The notes beneath the pieces were generated by a model. The model worked only from the letters and a program-made list of their open reading frames with translations, had not been told where the DNA came from and ran no database searches. A stretch of 64,000 nt of DNA from Tribonema minus (lineage: Eukaryota > Sar > Xanthophyceae > Tribonematales > Tribonemataceae). Made by a program: the position numbers and the translations under genes. Of the stretch, positions 37,101-49,100 are shown piece by piece. The stretch lies in NCBI GenBank assembly GCA_017506865.1, contig JAFCMP010000201.1, positions 1,054,001 through 1,118,000 of the forward strand, read 5' to 3'. Within the stretch, counting starts at the first letter, position 1. The number at the start of each line of letters is the position of its first letter.

Positions 37101-40100
37101 ACCTGTTGCAACAAGCTGTTCATGTAGCAGGTGCAGCCCTGGTTCTTCAAGCCCACATACCCCGATCCACCCCTGCGATCGAAACAACAGCAGCATTGCC
37201 CAAGGCCAGGGTTGGTTTCATGATATCATAATGCAAATTTACACAAATGAAGTGCTACGCGCGGATATTACATCAAGGTATACCTACCAACCCCTGAGCT
37301 GACGTACCGCGTTTCTCAGAGTGCCTGCCTCACTACACATGCATTGGCTGCAGAATTTGCAGGCACGGGTCCCAGCGCAATTGCCATTTCAGCAAACAGA
37401 GAGTGTTTGATACCTACTTGAAGTATCTTGCATAACATGAATCTCATTATAGCCTGGAACCGTTCATGTTGCAGACAGTTTCAGGAATTGGATCTGACAT
37501 GCAATTCACAGGATACGCATGCCCAAACCCACTCTGTATAGTAGCGTTCAAGACTCAACGGCAAGGATGTGAAGAACAACAGAGACCAGCACAGCAGCCC
37601 AGTTCATGAGAGATCGCCTGTTGCAGGTATACACAGCTTCAAAAGGCTTTGCATAGAGCCAACATGCCTCCCCATGTATCGCTTGGCACTGGTGATGATC
37701 AAGTAGTGCCGCACAGAGGTTGCATGGTGAGCTTCACACGGACCCTAACCGTCACCCTAACGTAAGCCTAAACTCTGAGCCTACATACATTTACATAATG
37801 CCATCAAAGCATGCCAAATGTCCTCAAGATGGGTCCTAACCCTAACCCTAGCCCTAAGCGCCCTGAAGTCAGCAGTCCGTAGGACCTTCGAAGCATAGTA
37901 AAAGCCGGAAATAGGGCCACGAAATCTGCAAAATCCCTGAGAATAGCTATATTCACCCTCAGCAATCGCTCTGACTGCAAGCTGTCTGGGGTTATGGCAA
38001 AGGCTGCAGATAGGGTAACAAAGTCCATCAAAGTCCCTGAACCCAGCTACAGATACCCTGACATAACTCTCTCTGCGGTTGTCAACTGTCTCATGCAGAG
38101 GAGCCTCACCTACCCATAAACCCTAGCCCTAACCCTGATGTGATTTATCTGAAGAAAAAAGTAAGCTTGTCTCGTGCAGAGGGGCGTCACCTGTTGCCGT
38201 CAGCTGAGGTCTCGACGTGCCAACACGACCTGAGTCCAGGCGTGGCACCGCTCATCATGTTGCCGCACATGTACAGCAGCTGAGGCAGTGCCGTTGCCGT
38301 GTCCCTGCCAGCGGCTGCCAGTAACACCTAACGATGATGCCAAAAAGAGAAAAGGATGAATCACACTGCTGTGATTCATAATGCATGGTGCGCATGCAAA
38401 GAGAGTCAATGCCAGCAACACCTGCAGATGTTGACAAATGTAGAGAAGGTGAATTACAGTATGATTCATGCTCCTTGATGTGCATGAAACGAAAAGTGGT
38501 GAAAGGTGGGTTGGGGTGACTGCTGCAAAACGCTGCACGGCATATCCAGAGTTTTACTGTAGCCCCAAACAAATCACAACCATTTGATGGCAAAATATGT
38601 CGATGGCGACCATTGCTATGCAGTGCAAGTAAAAAGACCGCATTTAGATAGTAAAATTCATATTCGCCAGTTGAGGCAAGGGGGCATCACCCTAGCCCTA
38701 ACCCTAAGTGCCAACAACACAAACCCAAACCCTCATGCTTCCGGTCATCAGCACTGACGAGCGCTGCTGCAACCATTACATACATACATACATACCTGGA
38801 ATGCAGCGGCGCGCGGACCGTTCCCCTCGCACAGCGGGTGCGCCGTTGTCGCTGCTGTAACTGTCACCGTGGCAGACTGCGGCAGCGCAAACAACATGCT
38901 GCCAAAGACGTGGCCGATCAGGTTTTCGCCGAGCTCCGTGCCAGCCAATGGCATCATGCCCTCTGGGGCGCCCTGAGAGGGGCAGGAGGGGGAAGCGGTT
39001 ACACCAAAAGTGGATTTGTGTGCATATAGCGTACATACTTCTATGTGTATGGCATATGCACATGCTTCGAGGCACACCACAAGTGCAAATGCTATGGGAC
39101 ATGCACACGCTTTGAGGCACACTGCAAGCGCGAAAATGCTGAGCCTTTCAGTAGCATATTCACACAGCTGTACTGGCGATGACTGCAAGGCAGGGTGCGC
39201 AGCCATGCAGGTCAGGTGCTCTGCAATTTGTGCTGCAAGGGATGGTAGAGTGCCTGGTGACGCACGGTGCTGGTGCAGAGAATACAAAAGTTGTGCAAAG
39301 GGGCACCAAATGTCTCAGGCAAATGGCTGCAGGGACATTTCTGTACAAGAGTATGAGAGCAAAAAGACCTAATCAATGATCAACGTCAAAACTGTTGATG
39401 ACTTGCGTAACGAAAGGATGATCCAAGTTGCATCCCAAAGCTGAGATTGACGTTGACGTTTGATGTTGAAGTTCATAAACACATCCAAATGCATACATAC
39501 ATACATACCTTGAGCAGGCGCGTGAGCAGCACCAGGCAGCACTGCAGCACCAAGGTGCTGCTGGCACCCCCGTCGATGCCACCCCTGCTGCTGCCAGCGC
39601 CCTCGGTAGCGTGGGCAGATTCCCTGGATACACAACAAGAGCAAGCGGTCAAGATCAAAGGCGCAGCGCACCAGACAATCAGGTTGTTGTGAAGTTGGCA
39701 ATATTGCTGAGCACAGCACGTGGTGTCGCATGATTTTGATTCAGTTTGGGTTGACTAGTAGTACCAATACCTTCAAGTGCGTTCATCTGCAGTGATCAGC
39801 AATGGCCAGTGGAAGCCATTGTCATGTGATATCAAAGAATGTGTGTCTATGCTGGCTCACAGCAACTTGATGATGACTGACCTCCTCAACAACATATGAC
39901 ACTTTGCCTGAGGCCTTGCCCTTCGCCTGCGCCTCCACCCACACGGTCAAAAGCTTCAGACAACGTCATTGCTGCTGAAGTCTGGCTCTTATGCCAGCAA
40001 GTACTGACAACAAGGTCGACATTCCTCACCAATGTGCAGCTACTCAGCCCTTCAGCGCCTGTGTACCCTTACTAGCTCCTCTACCCAATACGCATTGTGT

Positions 40101-43100
40101 TGTTTGAGTGAGGGTTCTAGGTGAGGGTTGGAGTAAGGGATCGGCTTACTGCTCGGCAATTGATTGACAGCAGAGCTCTAAGTAACATCTCCAATCTGAT
40201 GCTAACCCTAACCCTAACCTTCACCCATTACATCATATACCCTTACACACGCTGTGATAATTCACTCGTGAGTTCATCACCTGCGCAGAGCCATGAGCTT
40301 GACACTGAGCGCGTACCCCAGCGCCTGCAGTTGCCCCTCCCTTCATAAAGCCATGATATATGCTACTGCTGATCAATTAATGTATGAATCCACTCGTGAA
40401 TTCATCACCTGCGCAGCACCATGAGCTTGACACTGAGCGCCTGCCCCAACGCCTGCAGCTGCCCCTCCACAGCCCGCCGCTCCGCGCTAGCCCCCGCAGC
40501 GTCTGCCATTTCCCCCTCAGCAGGAGCGTCACCTGCTAAGAACGCTCTCAGCATGAGCTCCAGCACCTGGTCCAGCGCCATGAAGTACTGCGTGCACTGC
40601 GAGTCCTGCACAGGGACGCAGAATGGAACGAAAATAGCCAGTTGAGCCAGGGATTTGTGAATGACACGGCAGGGGGTGAGGGGTAGGGTTGAACAAAACT
40701 CATTCTCAATGCATGTGCAGGGGTTGCATGCTGCACTGGTGCTGACGGAGGCTCAGAGCGCAGCAAAGGCTAATCCTAAGTAGCAAAACCTAAACTTAAG
40801 TCGGGAAGGTGACGGCAAGGTGCGTAATAGGGTTGAAGCGTGCTGCAGGTGTTGAAAGTGTACTTGCGAGCACTTGAAGAAAGCCTCGTATTGATAAGAT
40901 ATCATATGTGCTACATGTTGTAGGTGGCAGAGCCGCAGACCTCGTCTGTGCTCAAGAAGCTCAACGCTTTGCACTTCGAGTACATTTAGGATATGCGCAA
41001 GCGATACATGTTGTCGAAGTTTGCAAAACGCGACTGACAAAGCCTGCATGTCTACAGTGTGTGCAAACATTTCGTGAACAACACGAGCGGCAGATGAATG
41101 AGGACTGTCCACAAAGTGAGCGCTGCTTCTACGACAAATTGCACAAGCAAAGGGCAAGATACTATGAAGGCCTGCTGTGACAGTACACATGAAGTACACA
41201 ACAATACACACAAAGTGCATGCATGGTACAAGTGAAGTTCATAAACCCACCATGGGCTACAGGTGTACCACGAAAACGGTAGTTTGGTAGCATCCTCTTT
41301 GGCGAGTACAAACACTGCACAAATGAAGTACACATGTAGTCCATGAACCCACCGTGGGTGACAGGTGTACCAGCGGCTCTGTGAGCCATTGGAAGATGCC
41401 AGGGTCCATGCTGCCCAGCTCTGTTGCCAGCTCCACAGCTAGCTCGCTCATGGCCTGCCGAACCTGCGTTGTTAATTCACGCTCATTGTCAGCCATCATT
41501 GTCAGCCACGGTGCCTCCTTCAAGGAAACAACGTGTCAGGTAACATGGTCGATAGTAAGTATGCCTATGCCTGTGTAGGATATGATTGCCGTCCTGGTAC
41601 AGTACAGCGCGATGAACAACGTATGTGTTGTTTGCTGAAAGGCCCATAGTTCGAGGTGACAGGGTGGTATCATGATCGCATGATGTATGACTTCACAAGC
41701 CCTCAAGCGACAACCTTTGAAACACCATTGGCAGACCGTGCAAGCATGCAATGACATGCGTGTGATAGAGGCAGTATCGTCATACAACCTAATATATACC
41801 ACGACAATGCACATACTTCAAGTACTTGACATGCATACAAATCCACGGGATGCCACGCACATATCACATGTGCATCACCTTTTTTCTCCCTCTACAGTAT
41901 GAAGATGTCACAAAGCCTACCGCTTGATGCTGCAGTAGTCTATCAGTGAGGCAGCAGACACTATCATGCGACCTTCAAACTTGAGGAACATGGCAGGGTA
42001 TGTACGTATGCGTTCACTCACCTTCATGTGCGTGCTGCACAGCGATACTGACACCAGCCATTTCCTGGCAGCGCTGGTCTGCAGTACACAGTACACACAA
42101 ACACCAGATGTAGTTAGCAGAGTAGCAGAGTCGGCTACTTGAGAGGCCATAGCTTAAGTGACTCGAGAACCACTCACTCTTTACTCTGCATCTGATGCTC
42201 ACCAGCGAGCAAACCACTATGTGTACAATCAGCAGGGTGGCAGAGACAAGCCAACCTTACTTGACCACACCCCACGTGGGACACTCACATGGCAGCAAAA
42301 GGGGGGCAGTCAAACCATAGGCTGAGTCAAACCCCAGATCTACTGATTTCACACACCTGCAGAGCTTCGCAGCCACGTCTAACCCTAACTCAACTCTCAC
42401 CCCGAAACGCACCCCAGATCTACGGCGGCAAGCCCCCCATATCTACATACCTACATACTGCTGCAGTGCTCAGCATACCTGAAGCGCGCGCGCTGCCGTG
42501 GGCGCCCTCGGCAGCGCCCCAGATCTACAACCTACATACCGTTTCTACACTGCTGCAGTGCTCAACAGCCACACACGCACCTGCAGCGCGCGCGCCGCAG
42601 TTCTACATGCTCACATACTGACGCTACGTTGCTGCAGTGCTCAGCATAGGTGCCTGCAGCGCGTGCGCCGCCACCGCAGGCGCCCTTCGCAGCGCCCCAG
42701 ATCTACATACCTACATACTGAATAAATGCTGCTGCAGTGCTCAGCATACCTGCAGCGCGCGCGCCGCCGCCGCGGGCGCCCTCCGCAGCGCCCCAGATCT
42801 ACCTACATAATGATTCGACACTGCTGCAGTGCTCAGCGTAGTGCAGCGCGTTTGATGACGCAGCAGGCGCCTCAGAACTACATACCTACACGCTGAACAA
42901 AACCGTTGCAGTGCTCAGCATAGGTACCTGCAGCGCGCGCGCCGCGGCCGCGGGCGCCCTCCGCAGCGCCGCAGATCTACATACCGATTCTAACGCTGCT
43001 GCAGTGCTCAGCATAGGTACCTGCAGCGCGCGCCCCGCAGATCTACACACTCACATAAAGTAGTTATTATATGTTTCCACACTGCTGCAGTGCTCAGCGT

Positions 43101-46100
43101 ACCTGCAGCGCGCGCGCCGCCGCCGCGGGCGCCCTCCGCAGCGCCGCCCTGAACACCACCAGCCCGCACTGCACCGTCTGGTACAGCGTGAACTTGTCCA
43201 CCCCCTGCTCCTCCATCACACCGCTCAACGCCGGCCCCTGCACCGCTGCCAGCAGCAGCTTGGCGCTGGTAGAAGGCAGGGGCGCGTGCGCCTGCGCCGC
43301 CGCTGTCTGCTGCTGAGCGTCACCAGGGTTTGGCGGCGCGGCGGCGGTTTTGGCGGTTTCGGGGGTGGGCTGGTATGCGGCGATGGCGTCGGGCATCATG
43401 GCCGCGTGCTGCGCGGCCAGCCCCGCCTGATAAAGACAGCGCGGGAAGATGTGTAGGGTGACGTGTGAGTCGGAGTCGCCATTCGTGTGCAACGCGTCAG
43501 CCAGCTGCATGTAATACATACATATCGGCGAATTTGTGGCATGGCGTGTGTGGGGGCGCGCAAGCTGACCTACTTTTTGATGGAGCTGAGGGTAGGCAGG
43601 AGTGGTAGGCAGCATCTGAAACTCATGTGCCAGGTTCAAGGCAGCTAGCTGGATGCCGACTATAACTGCTGCGAAGCACATTTGTAAGGCACATTGATGT
43701 ACAAACTCTTTTGTATCGTGTGGCATAGACTATATACAAGCAGATGCTTTGTGCATCACGCCAGTTTGTATTGGTAGGTTAAGTCATCGAACTGGATTCG
43801 CAACAGAGTGCCGCAGCAACGGCCTCACAACACCTCGCAGCATCCGATGGCATCAGGAAACACCCCCCTCCTGAAGGAGTTGGGGGCACAACGCCAAAGC
43901 TCAGCCATGTAACAGTACGTGTGTTCAAGCACGTGACAGGTGGTACCACAGTGTTTGATATGCGTTAAGCCCCCAAATGGGGTTACAGTGAGGTTACCCC
44001 TAACGCTAACCCTAACCCAGAGTGAACGGCAGTCCGATTCACGCACCTGAATGGTCTTCTCGAGCAGCTGCGCCAGACTGACACCCACGACCGACTCCTC
44101 CCCCTCAGCACACCCCCCTGCCTGCCCCGACAGCCCCCCAGAGGCAGCGCCGCCATTGCCATTACCCCCAAGCCCCCCTCCCTTGCTGGCCCCCATGCCC
44201 GGGGGCCAGGGCTCTGTGTGGCGGGGGGGCGTGTCCTCTGGTGTTGACATTGACGGTTGGGGTGTGCCACCCTGTGGCGCGTAGGCAAGAAAAGAAGTGC
44301 ATGGGAAGGCACTAGTTTCAGGCACACGCGTGAACATTGGCAAATGGGATGTTCCGCTGCAGCTTCAAGTTGAACATGTGAACAAATTGCCGAAATGAAG
44401 CCAGGTTTTTGATCTGCACAAGAGAGCATGGCATCAGAAACTCAATGCGATACAGCACAATGCACCAACCCTCGCCCACACCTTACCATGCTACGGCAGT
44501 GCATGGCGTTGTCATATGACCCTCACCCTTACCCATAGCATCTACTTAAAGTAGTAGAATAGAATGGCGTTGCTGATGTGCACAAGAGACTGCCAACACA
44601 GTCCAAAATGGTGGTTTTGCCACCCTTGCCGTGTCTGTCCCTTGCACAATCTCAGCTCACAGGACAAAGCCAGGTCGGCGGTCACAATGAAGTTGAACTC
44701 GTCTACTGACCTCTTAATTTTGACTACGTCGAAGTACAATATTGAAATCTTCGTCGTGTGCATCCTTACCATGCTGAGCTGGCCCAGTACCCCTGCGACG
44801 GCAGTTCTCGGTGTAGCCCCCTCCGCATCAGACTCCCCGCCCCCCTCCCCCCCCGCCCCAGCCACATGCCCCGCGCCAACGACATCGCCAAAGCCAGAGG
44901 CCCCAGCCCCCAGCAAGCACGTGCGCATGATCTTGAGGGCCAGGCAGTTGACCCAGTAGTAGGAGGCGTCGCCCTCTGCCGGAGTGTGCAGCAGCGTTTC
45001 GAGCACTGCTTTGAAGCCGCCGGAGGTGACGAAGCCGTCCTGGAAGTGGGGGGAGGCCTGCGCCCAGGGGTGGGCTGCTAGGGGGGCGGCTGGCACCAGC
45101 AGGGCGTCCACGATCTGAGGGCAAGATTGGGGGGGGGGGCGGGGGGGGGGGGGCGGGGGGGGAGGGGGCAGGTGCATCAGAGTTGTTAAGGATGAAGAAG
45201 CCAACTGCTAGCGCTGAAGATTCTCATGTGCACTAAGTGAATGAAGGATGGCGGCTGTAAAGTGCCGCCGCAGGTTGAAGGTTTGTATTCAGCAGTAAAA
45301 ATAAATCAACCGCGGACAGATGGCAGGGCATGAAATCGATCAGTACAGTGGTAACAATGAAATGAAGAATCAACAGCTTCCGTCACGCATGTCGAGAAGA
45401 ATTTGCCTACCCATACCAACTCTCAAACACACGGAAAATGTGGAGCACTGCCACAAGAATATGTCTGATCCTATCAACACCAGACCAGCTCGTACACATA
45501 CGCATGAGCAACTTCAACAGTGTGCACGCTCACAGAAGTTGAGACGCTATGTACGCAGCATGCACGACATCACCAAGTTAGACTCTCTCTTCTGCTATGA
45601 CATAGAAGTAACAAATAGCTACGACTGCGCACCTGCAGCACGTAGACCAGCTTGTACACCGAGAGCGCAGGCGACACCAGGTGCTGCCACATGGCGGCCT
45701 GAGAGCCGGCCGGTGCACTGTCCCCCTTCACCACCCCCCCCGCCTGAAGCACATGGTCCAGTAGCACTGAGTCGGTGGGCAGTTTCATGAGCAGAGACCA
45801 GACGGCGCTGGCGGTGGGCTGGTCCTTGGCCAAGCGCGCTTGCTCCAGCAGACCAAACAGCACGTCAAAGTACCTGCGAGTGCCAGAAGAGCAGGGCGGC
45901 ATGCGGGGTGGCGTCAGCGCAGATGGATATGGTTGTTGCTGCAGTCGTTTGTCAGTCTAGTAAGCTAGACAGTGAGTCAGGCTCGATGTGCAGGCATTGG
46001 CGACAGATGCTGACAAACAATCGCCCGCGCCGCCATGCTGCAGTACCTGCATGCGCGACGCACGAGAAAGGTGGCTGAGCAGAGGATAATGTCTAATCTT

Positions 46101-49100
46101 TCATGCTATTAAAAACATTGGAGTATTGGGCAATCATAAACCAAGCAAATCCACAACAACGGCGTGTGATTCTGGTGCGCTTACATGCTGAGCACTGCAG
46201 CACTCGCCCGTCGTGCTGAGCAATGGCGCCCCCCATGTGCAGCGGGCCTGCTAGCACGCTGCTCGGGATATTGGTTACGATTGGTTGGCCCTAACCCTGG
46301 CCCTAACCCTCTGCACCCTAGGATCAAGCTGAGCACTGCAGCACTCACCCATCATGCTGAGCAATGGCGTCGCCCATGTGCAGGTGGCCCTCTGGGATGC
46401 CCACCTCACCCCGGGGCACAGCGGCAGGGGCCTCGGGACCAGCCACCACCCCCTGCAGCACGCAAAGGCAGGTATAGGCCAGGGGCGGACACATACATAA
46501 AACAACTGTCAGTGGTTACTGGGTGGGTGGTCCTTTTAGCGGTTTTTGAGTCAATGTGCAGGCCATGCGTACATGGGATTGCGCTAGCATGCTGCTAAGG
46601 GTTAGGATTCGAGTTAGCCGAATCCTAACCCCCACCCTATACCTGACCCTGTCTGCGCCCTAGACTAAGGGCATAATTGTGTGATTCGCTCTGTAGACCA
46701 ACGTTTGTTGCACCAAACGCCCATTCTGTGCATTGGAAGATGCGTACACACACTGGGGTGGGCATTCTACATATTATGTTGCCAGATGCGTTGCCGAGTG
46801 CACCAGTGGTGCGAGATTGTGCTGAAGTGCACAATGGAGTCAGGGCTAGACAGATTCTTTTGCAAGGAGTTCCAATCAGCATGCCTGACTTCTGCCTGAT
46901 GAGCAATGCACGCTTGGCTGCTAATCACAGGGCATCCAAGCCAACATCATGAATCTCCGAGGGAGAAATGGTTTTTGTATTCTGCGCTACAGGATTTATG
47001 CCAAACACAGTGGCAGTTACACCTCAGTGGCAGTTGGTCAGCCTCACCTGTGACACCCCCAGCTTGGGGTTGATGTTGACAATGAGCTCGGCTCCCTCCT
47101 GTCCAAAATTCAAGCAGCAACAGTCAAGAGATGTTAGCAGATGTGAATGTCTCACTTTAACCTCGCAACAAGTGAGGCAAAGGCCGGGTTGAGAGCTGCT
47201 AACCCTGACCCTAACACTGATCTTGATACGACATGGCATGCATTGTTGGTTAAAGCAATCTCTTATGTTTGCGCACAGCACATTGGACACTAGACGGAAG
47301 CACTACAGAGCGGATAACAAACAGCGCCACATTGTTGCCAATACCCGTACAAGTGTACCTAGGGCTCCAACAATTACGGTGTACAGTCACAGTACCGATA
47401 GTCGGAGTTCAGTGTGTTGGAGAGAAAGGGGCATAATGTAGCACACCCGCACGTGGTACATGAGTGCAACGTGACAACAAGTTTACATCAATCCCTGGAA
47501 GTGTAAATGCGTACATGAACCATGCTGATGAAGCCACCTACAGCACCCACTGAACCCTGAGCTATGCACTGATATGAATGCAGCTTGCAGGTGCATCTCT
47601 TGCATAAACCACTTGCCACGTGCAGTGGGGAAGACTACCCAAAAGCCCAGACTTCAAAGTCGACTTCAAGCATGAACTTGCCTCAACGCCGCAGGAGAGC
47701 ACCCTTGTCTTGTCCAGTGCGAGGCTCCTGAGCCCCTGCTTGATGAGCACCCTCATTTGGTAGGGGATTGCGGGTGTGCCATGGCGCCATATGATCCTGA
47801 TCATGACACCAATGGCACATATGAAAAAGCAAGTAATATCAGCATATCTTGGGTCTTGAAGATGGCTGCTAAAACCAAAAGAGAGAAGTGAACTCAACTT
47901 TGAGAGCAATGGCATATCGACGAGCAGGTCATGTCAGCAGATCCTGCAATTGAAAGTAGTCTTTGAACCGAAAGAGAGGCGAGGAACTCAATTGTGACCT
48001 CAACTATCTCATCTGCATCTGCCAGGTGCTCCGTGAACATTCCGCAAGAAAACATGTTTACAGCTTGCACGACAGAGAGTGCGCCTGCCGGTTTGTGGCC
48101 ACATTATACTCAATGAGGGCAGCGCGGGTAAGTATGCCTTCCGAAGCACGCCAATTGTTGTAACAACTGCCTCATGCAGAGTTCCCACATGCACGTGTGC
48201 GATATGTCCACTCCCATATGCCTGAGCAAATTGCACATGCGTCATGCTTCAATATACTTCTACACGTGTTGGAGTACATACATAAATACCTGGACTTGAG
48301 CGTGGCGACCGTGTCCAGCGGGTGCACCTCCTTCTATATGTAGTTTGAAGTATACTCATTGAAGCACATTCATACATACCTGGACTTGAGCGTGGCGACC
48401 GTGTCCAGAGGGTGCACCTCCACGTCAAACGGCTCCAGATCTGCAAACTGGTTGTGCTCACGACTGCGCACGACTTGCAGTGGCCTCAGGCCCTTGGGCA
48501 GGTAGTGGCTAGGGGGCGCACACCGCCCCGTGCGCCGCAGCGAAACGGTCAGCGTGCGCTTGACGGAGTCGGCGCGTTCCCCTGGTTACACACCACAGTG
48601 ATACATACGGTATACATGCGGTATTGTGAGCATGAAGACGTCAGGTTCGGGTGTATTATGGTTCACATATAAGTGCAGTATTGTGAGCGTAGTGACGCCA
48701 GGTTCAGGTATATTGTGTTTGAGGTGCAAGTACAGCAGAGTTCGCGAGTAGCTACTGCGCATGGTGTACTTCATTGAAGTTTGTGAGAGGCCTAGCATAT
48801 ATGGTTGCATCTGTTCGCAACATGACCTGCAACATGCGGTATTGTGAGCGTAGTTGCGCCAGGTTCAGGTGTGTTGCGGTTGATATATGAGTACAGTGAT
48901 CGTGAGCGCAGTAACGCCAGGTTGGGTGTTTTGTAATTGACGTGCAAGTGCATCAGAGTAGCTAATGCGCAAGGTGTACTTTGTTGAAGTTTGTGAGAGG
49001 CGCAGCGTATATCGTTGTATCTGTTAGCAACGTGACCTGCAACAATGTCCTTTCAAGTATGTAGGCATCAGTCTGTTAATGTGCTTGGCTGATGATAGGC

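Larger units (their letters stand above)
31272..37172 (-). other. deubiquitinase segment 7: USP catalytic core, Cys box to strand region
   Basis: Exons 37103-37172, 36528-36671, 35775-35999, 35105-35158, 34303-34410, 33640-33719, 32947-33006, 32199-32352 and 31272-31411. The Cys box is GSGYVGLKNQGCTCYMNSLLQQ, with the catalytic Cys (second of the pair) at codon 37127-37129, then LFMVPAFREAI. VQRTFCYLNDSQTRYFDP and NDASEFCTKLLDR follow, the latter replacing the usual QQDAxEF. Next come a zinc-ribbon-like GCSH and CDKCGTKK, and NLLILHLKRFDLDY. Order and spacing match USP9X. A poorly conserved Pro/Ala-rich insert in 35775-35999 contains a DDEGQ stretch. All phases agree. Confidence 0.9.
38191..46452 (-). 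other. deubiquitinase segment 6: helical region leading into the catalytic core
   Basis: Exons 46349-46452, 45633-45873, 44770-45114, 44047-44271, 43103-43426, 42022-42078, 41371-41517, 40409-40605, 39509-39623, 38796-38972 and 38191-38327; every phase agrees. Recognisable stretches are YFDVLFGLLEQARLAKD...SAVWSLLMKLPT, FVTSGGFKAVLETLL, SYYWVNCLALKIMRT, KFTLYQTVQCGLVVFRAAL, QYFMALDQVLELMLRAFL and TLVLQCCLVLLTRLLK. This matches the helical region that precedes the catalytic domain in FAF proteins. Gly/Pro- and Ala/Gln-rich linkers in 44047-44271 and 43103-43426 are typical of green-algal proteins. Several exons carry echo arrays on their donor side. Confidence 0.78.

Noticed and set aside
42458-43145. 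Regularly spaced repeats resembling a CRISPR array
   Set aside because: The unit is a copy of an exon border in a spliced eukaryotic gene, spacing is uneven and there are no spacers of constant length or cas genes.
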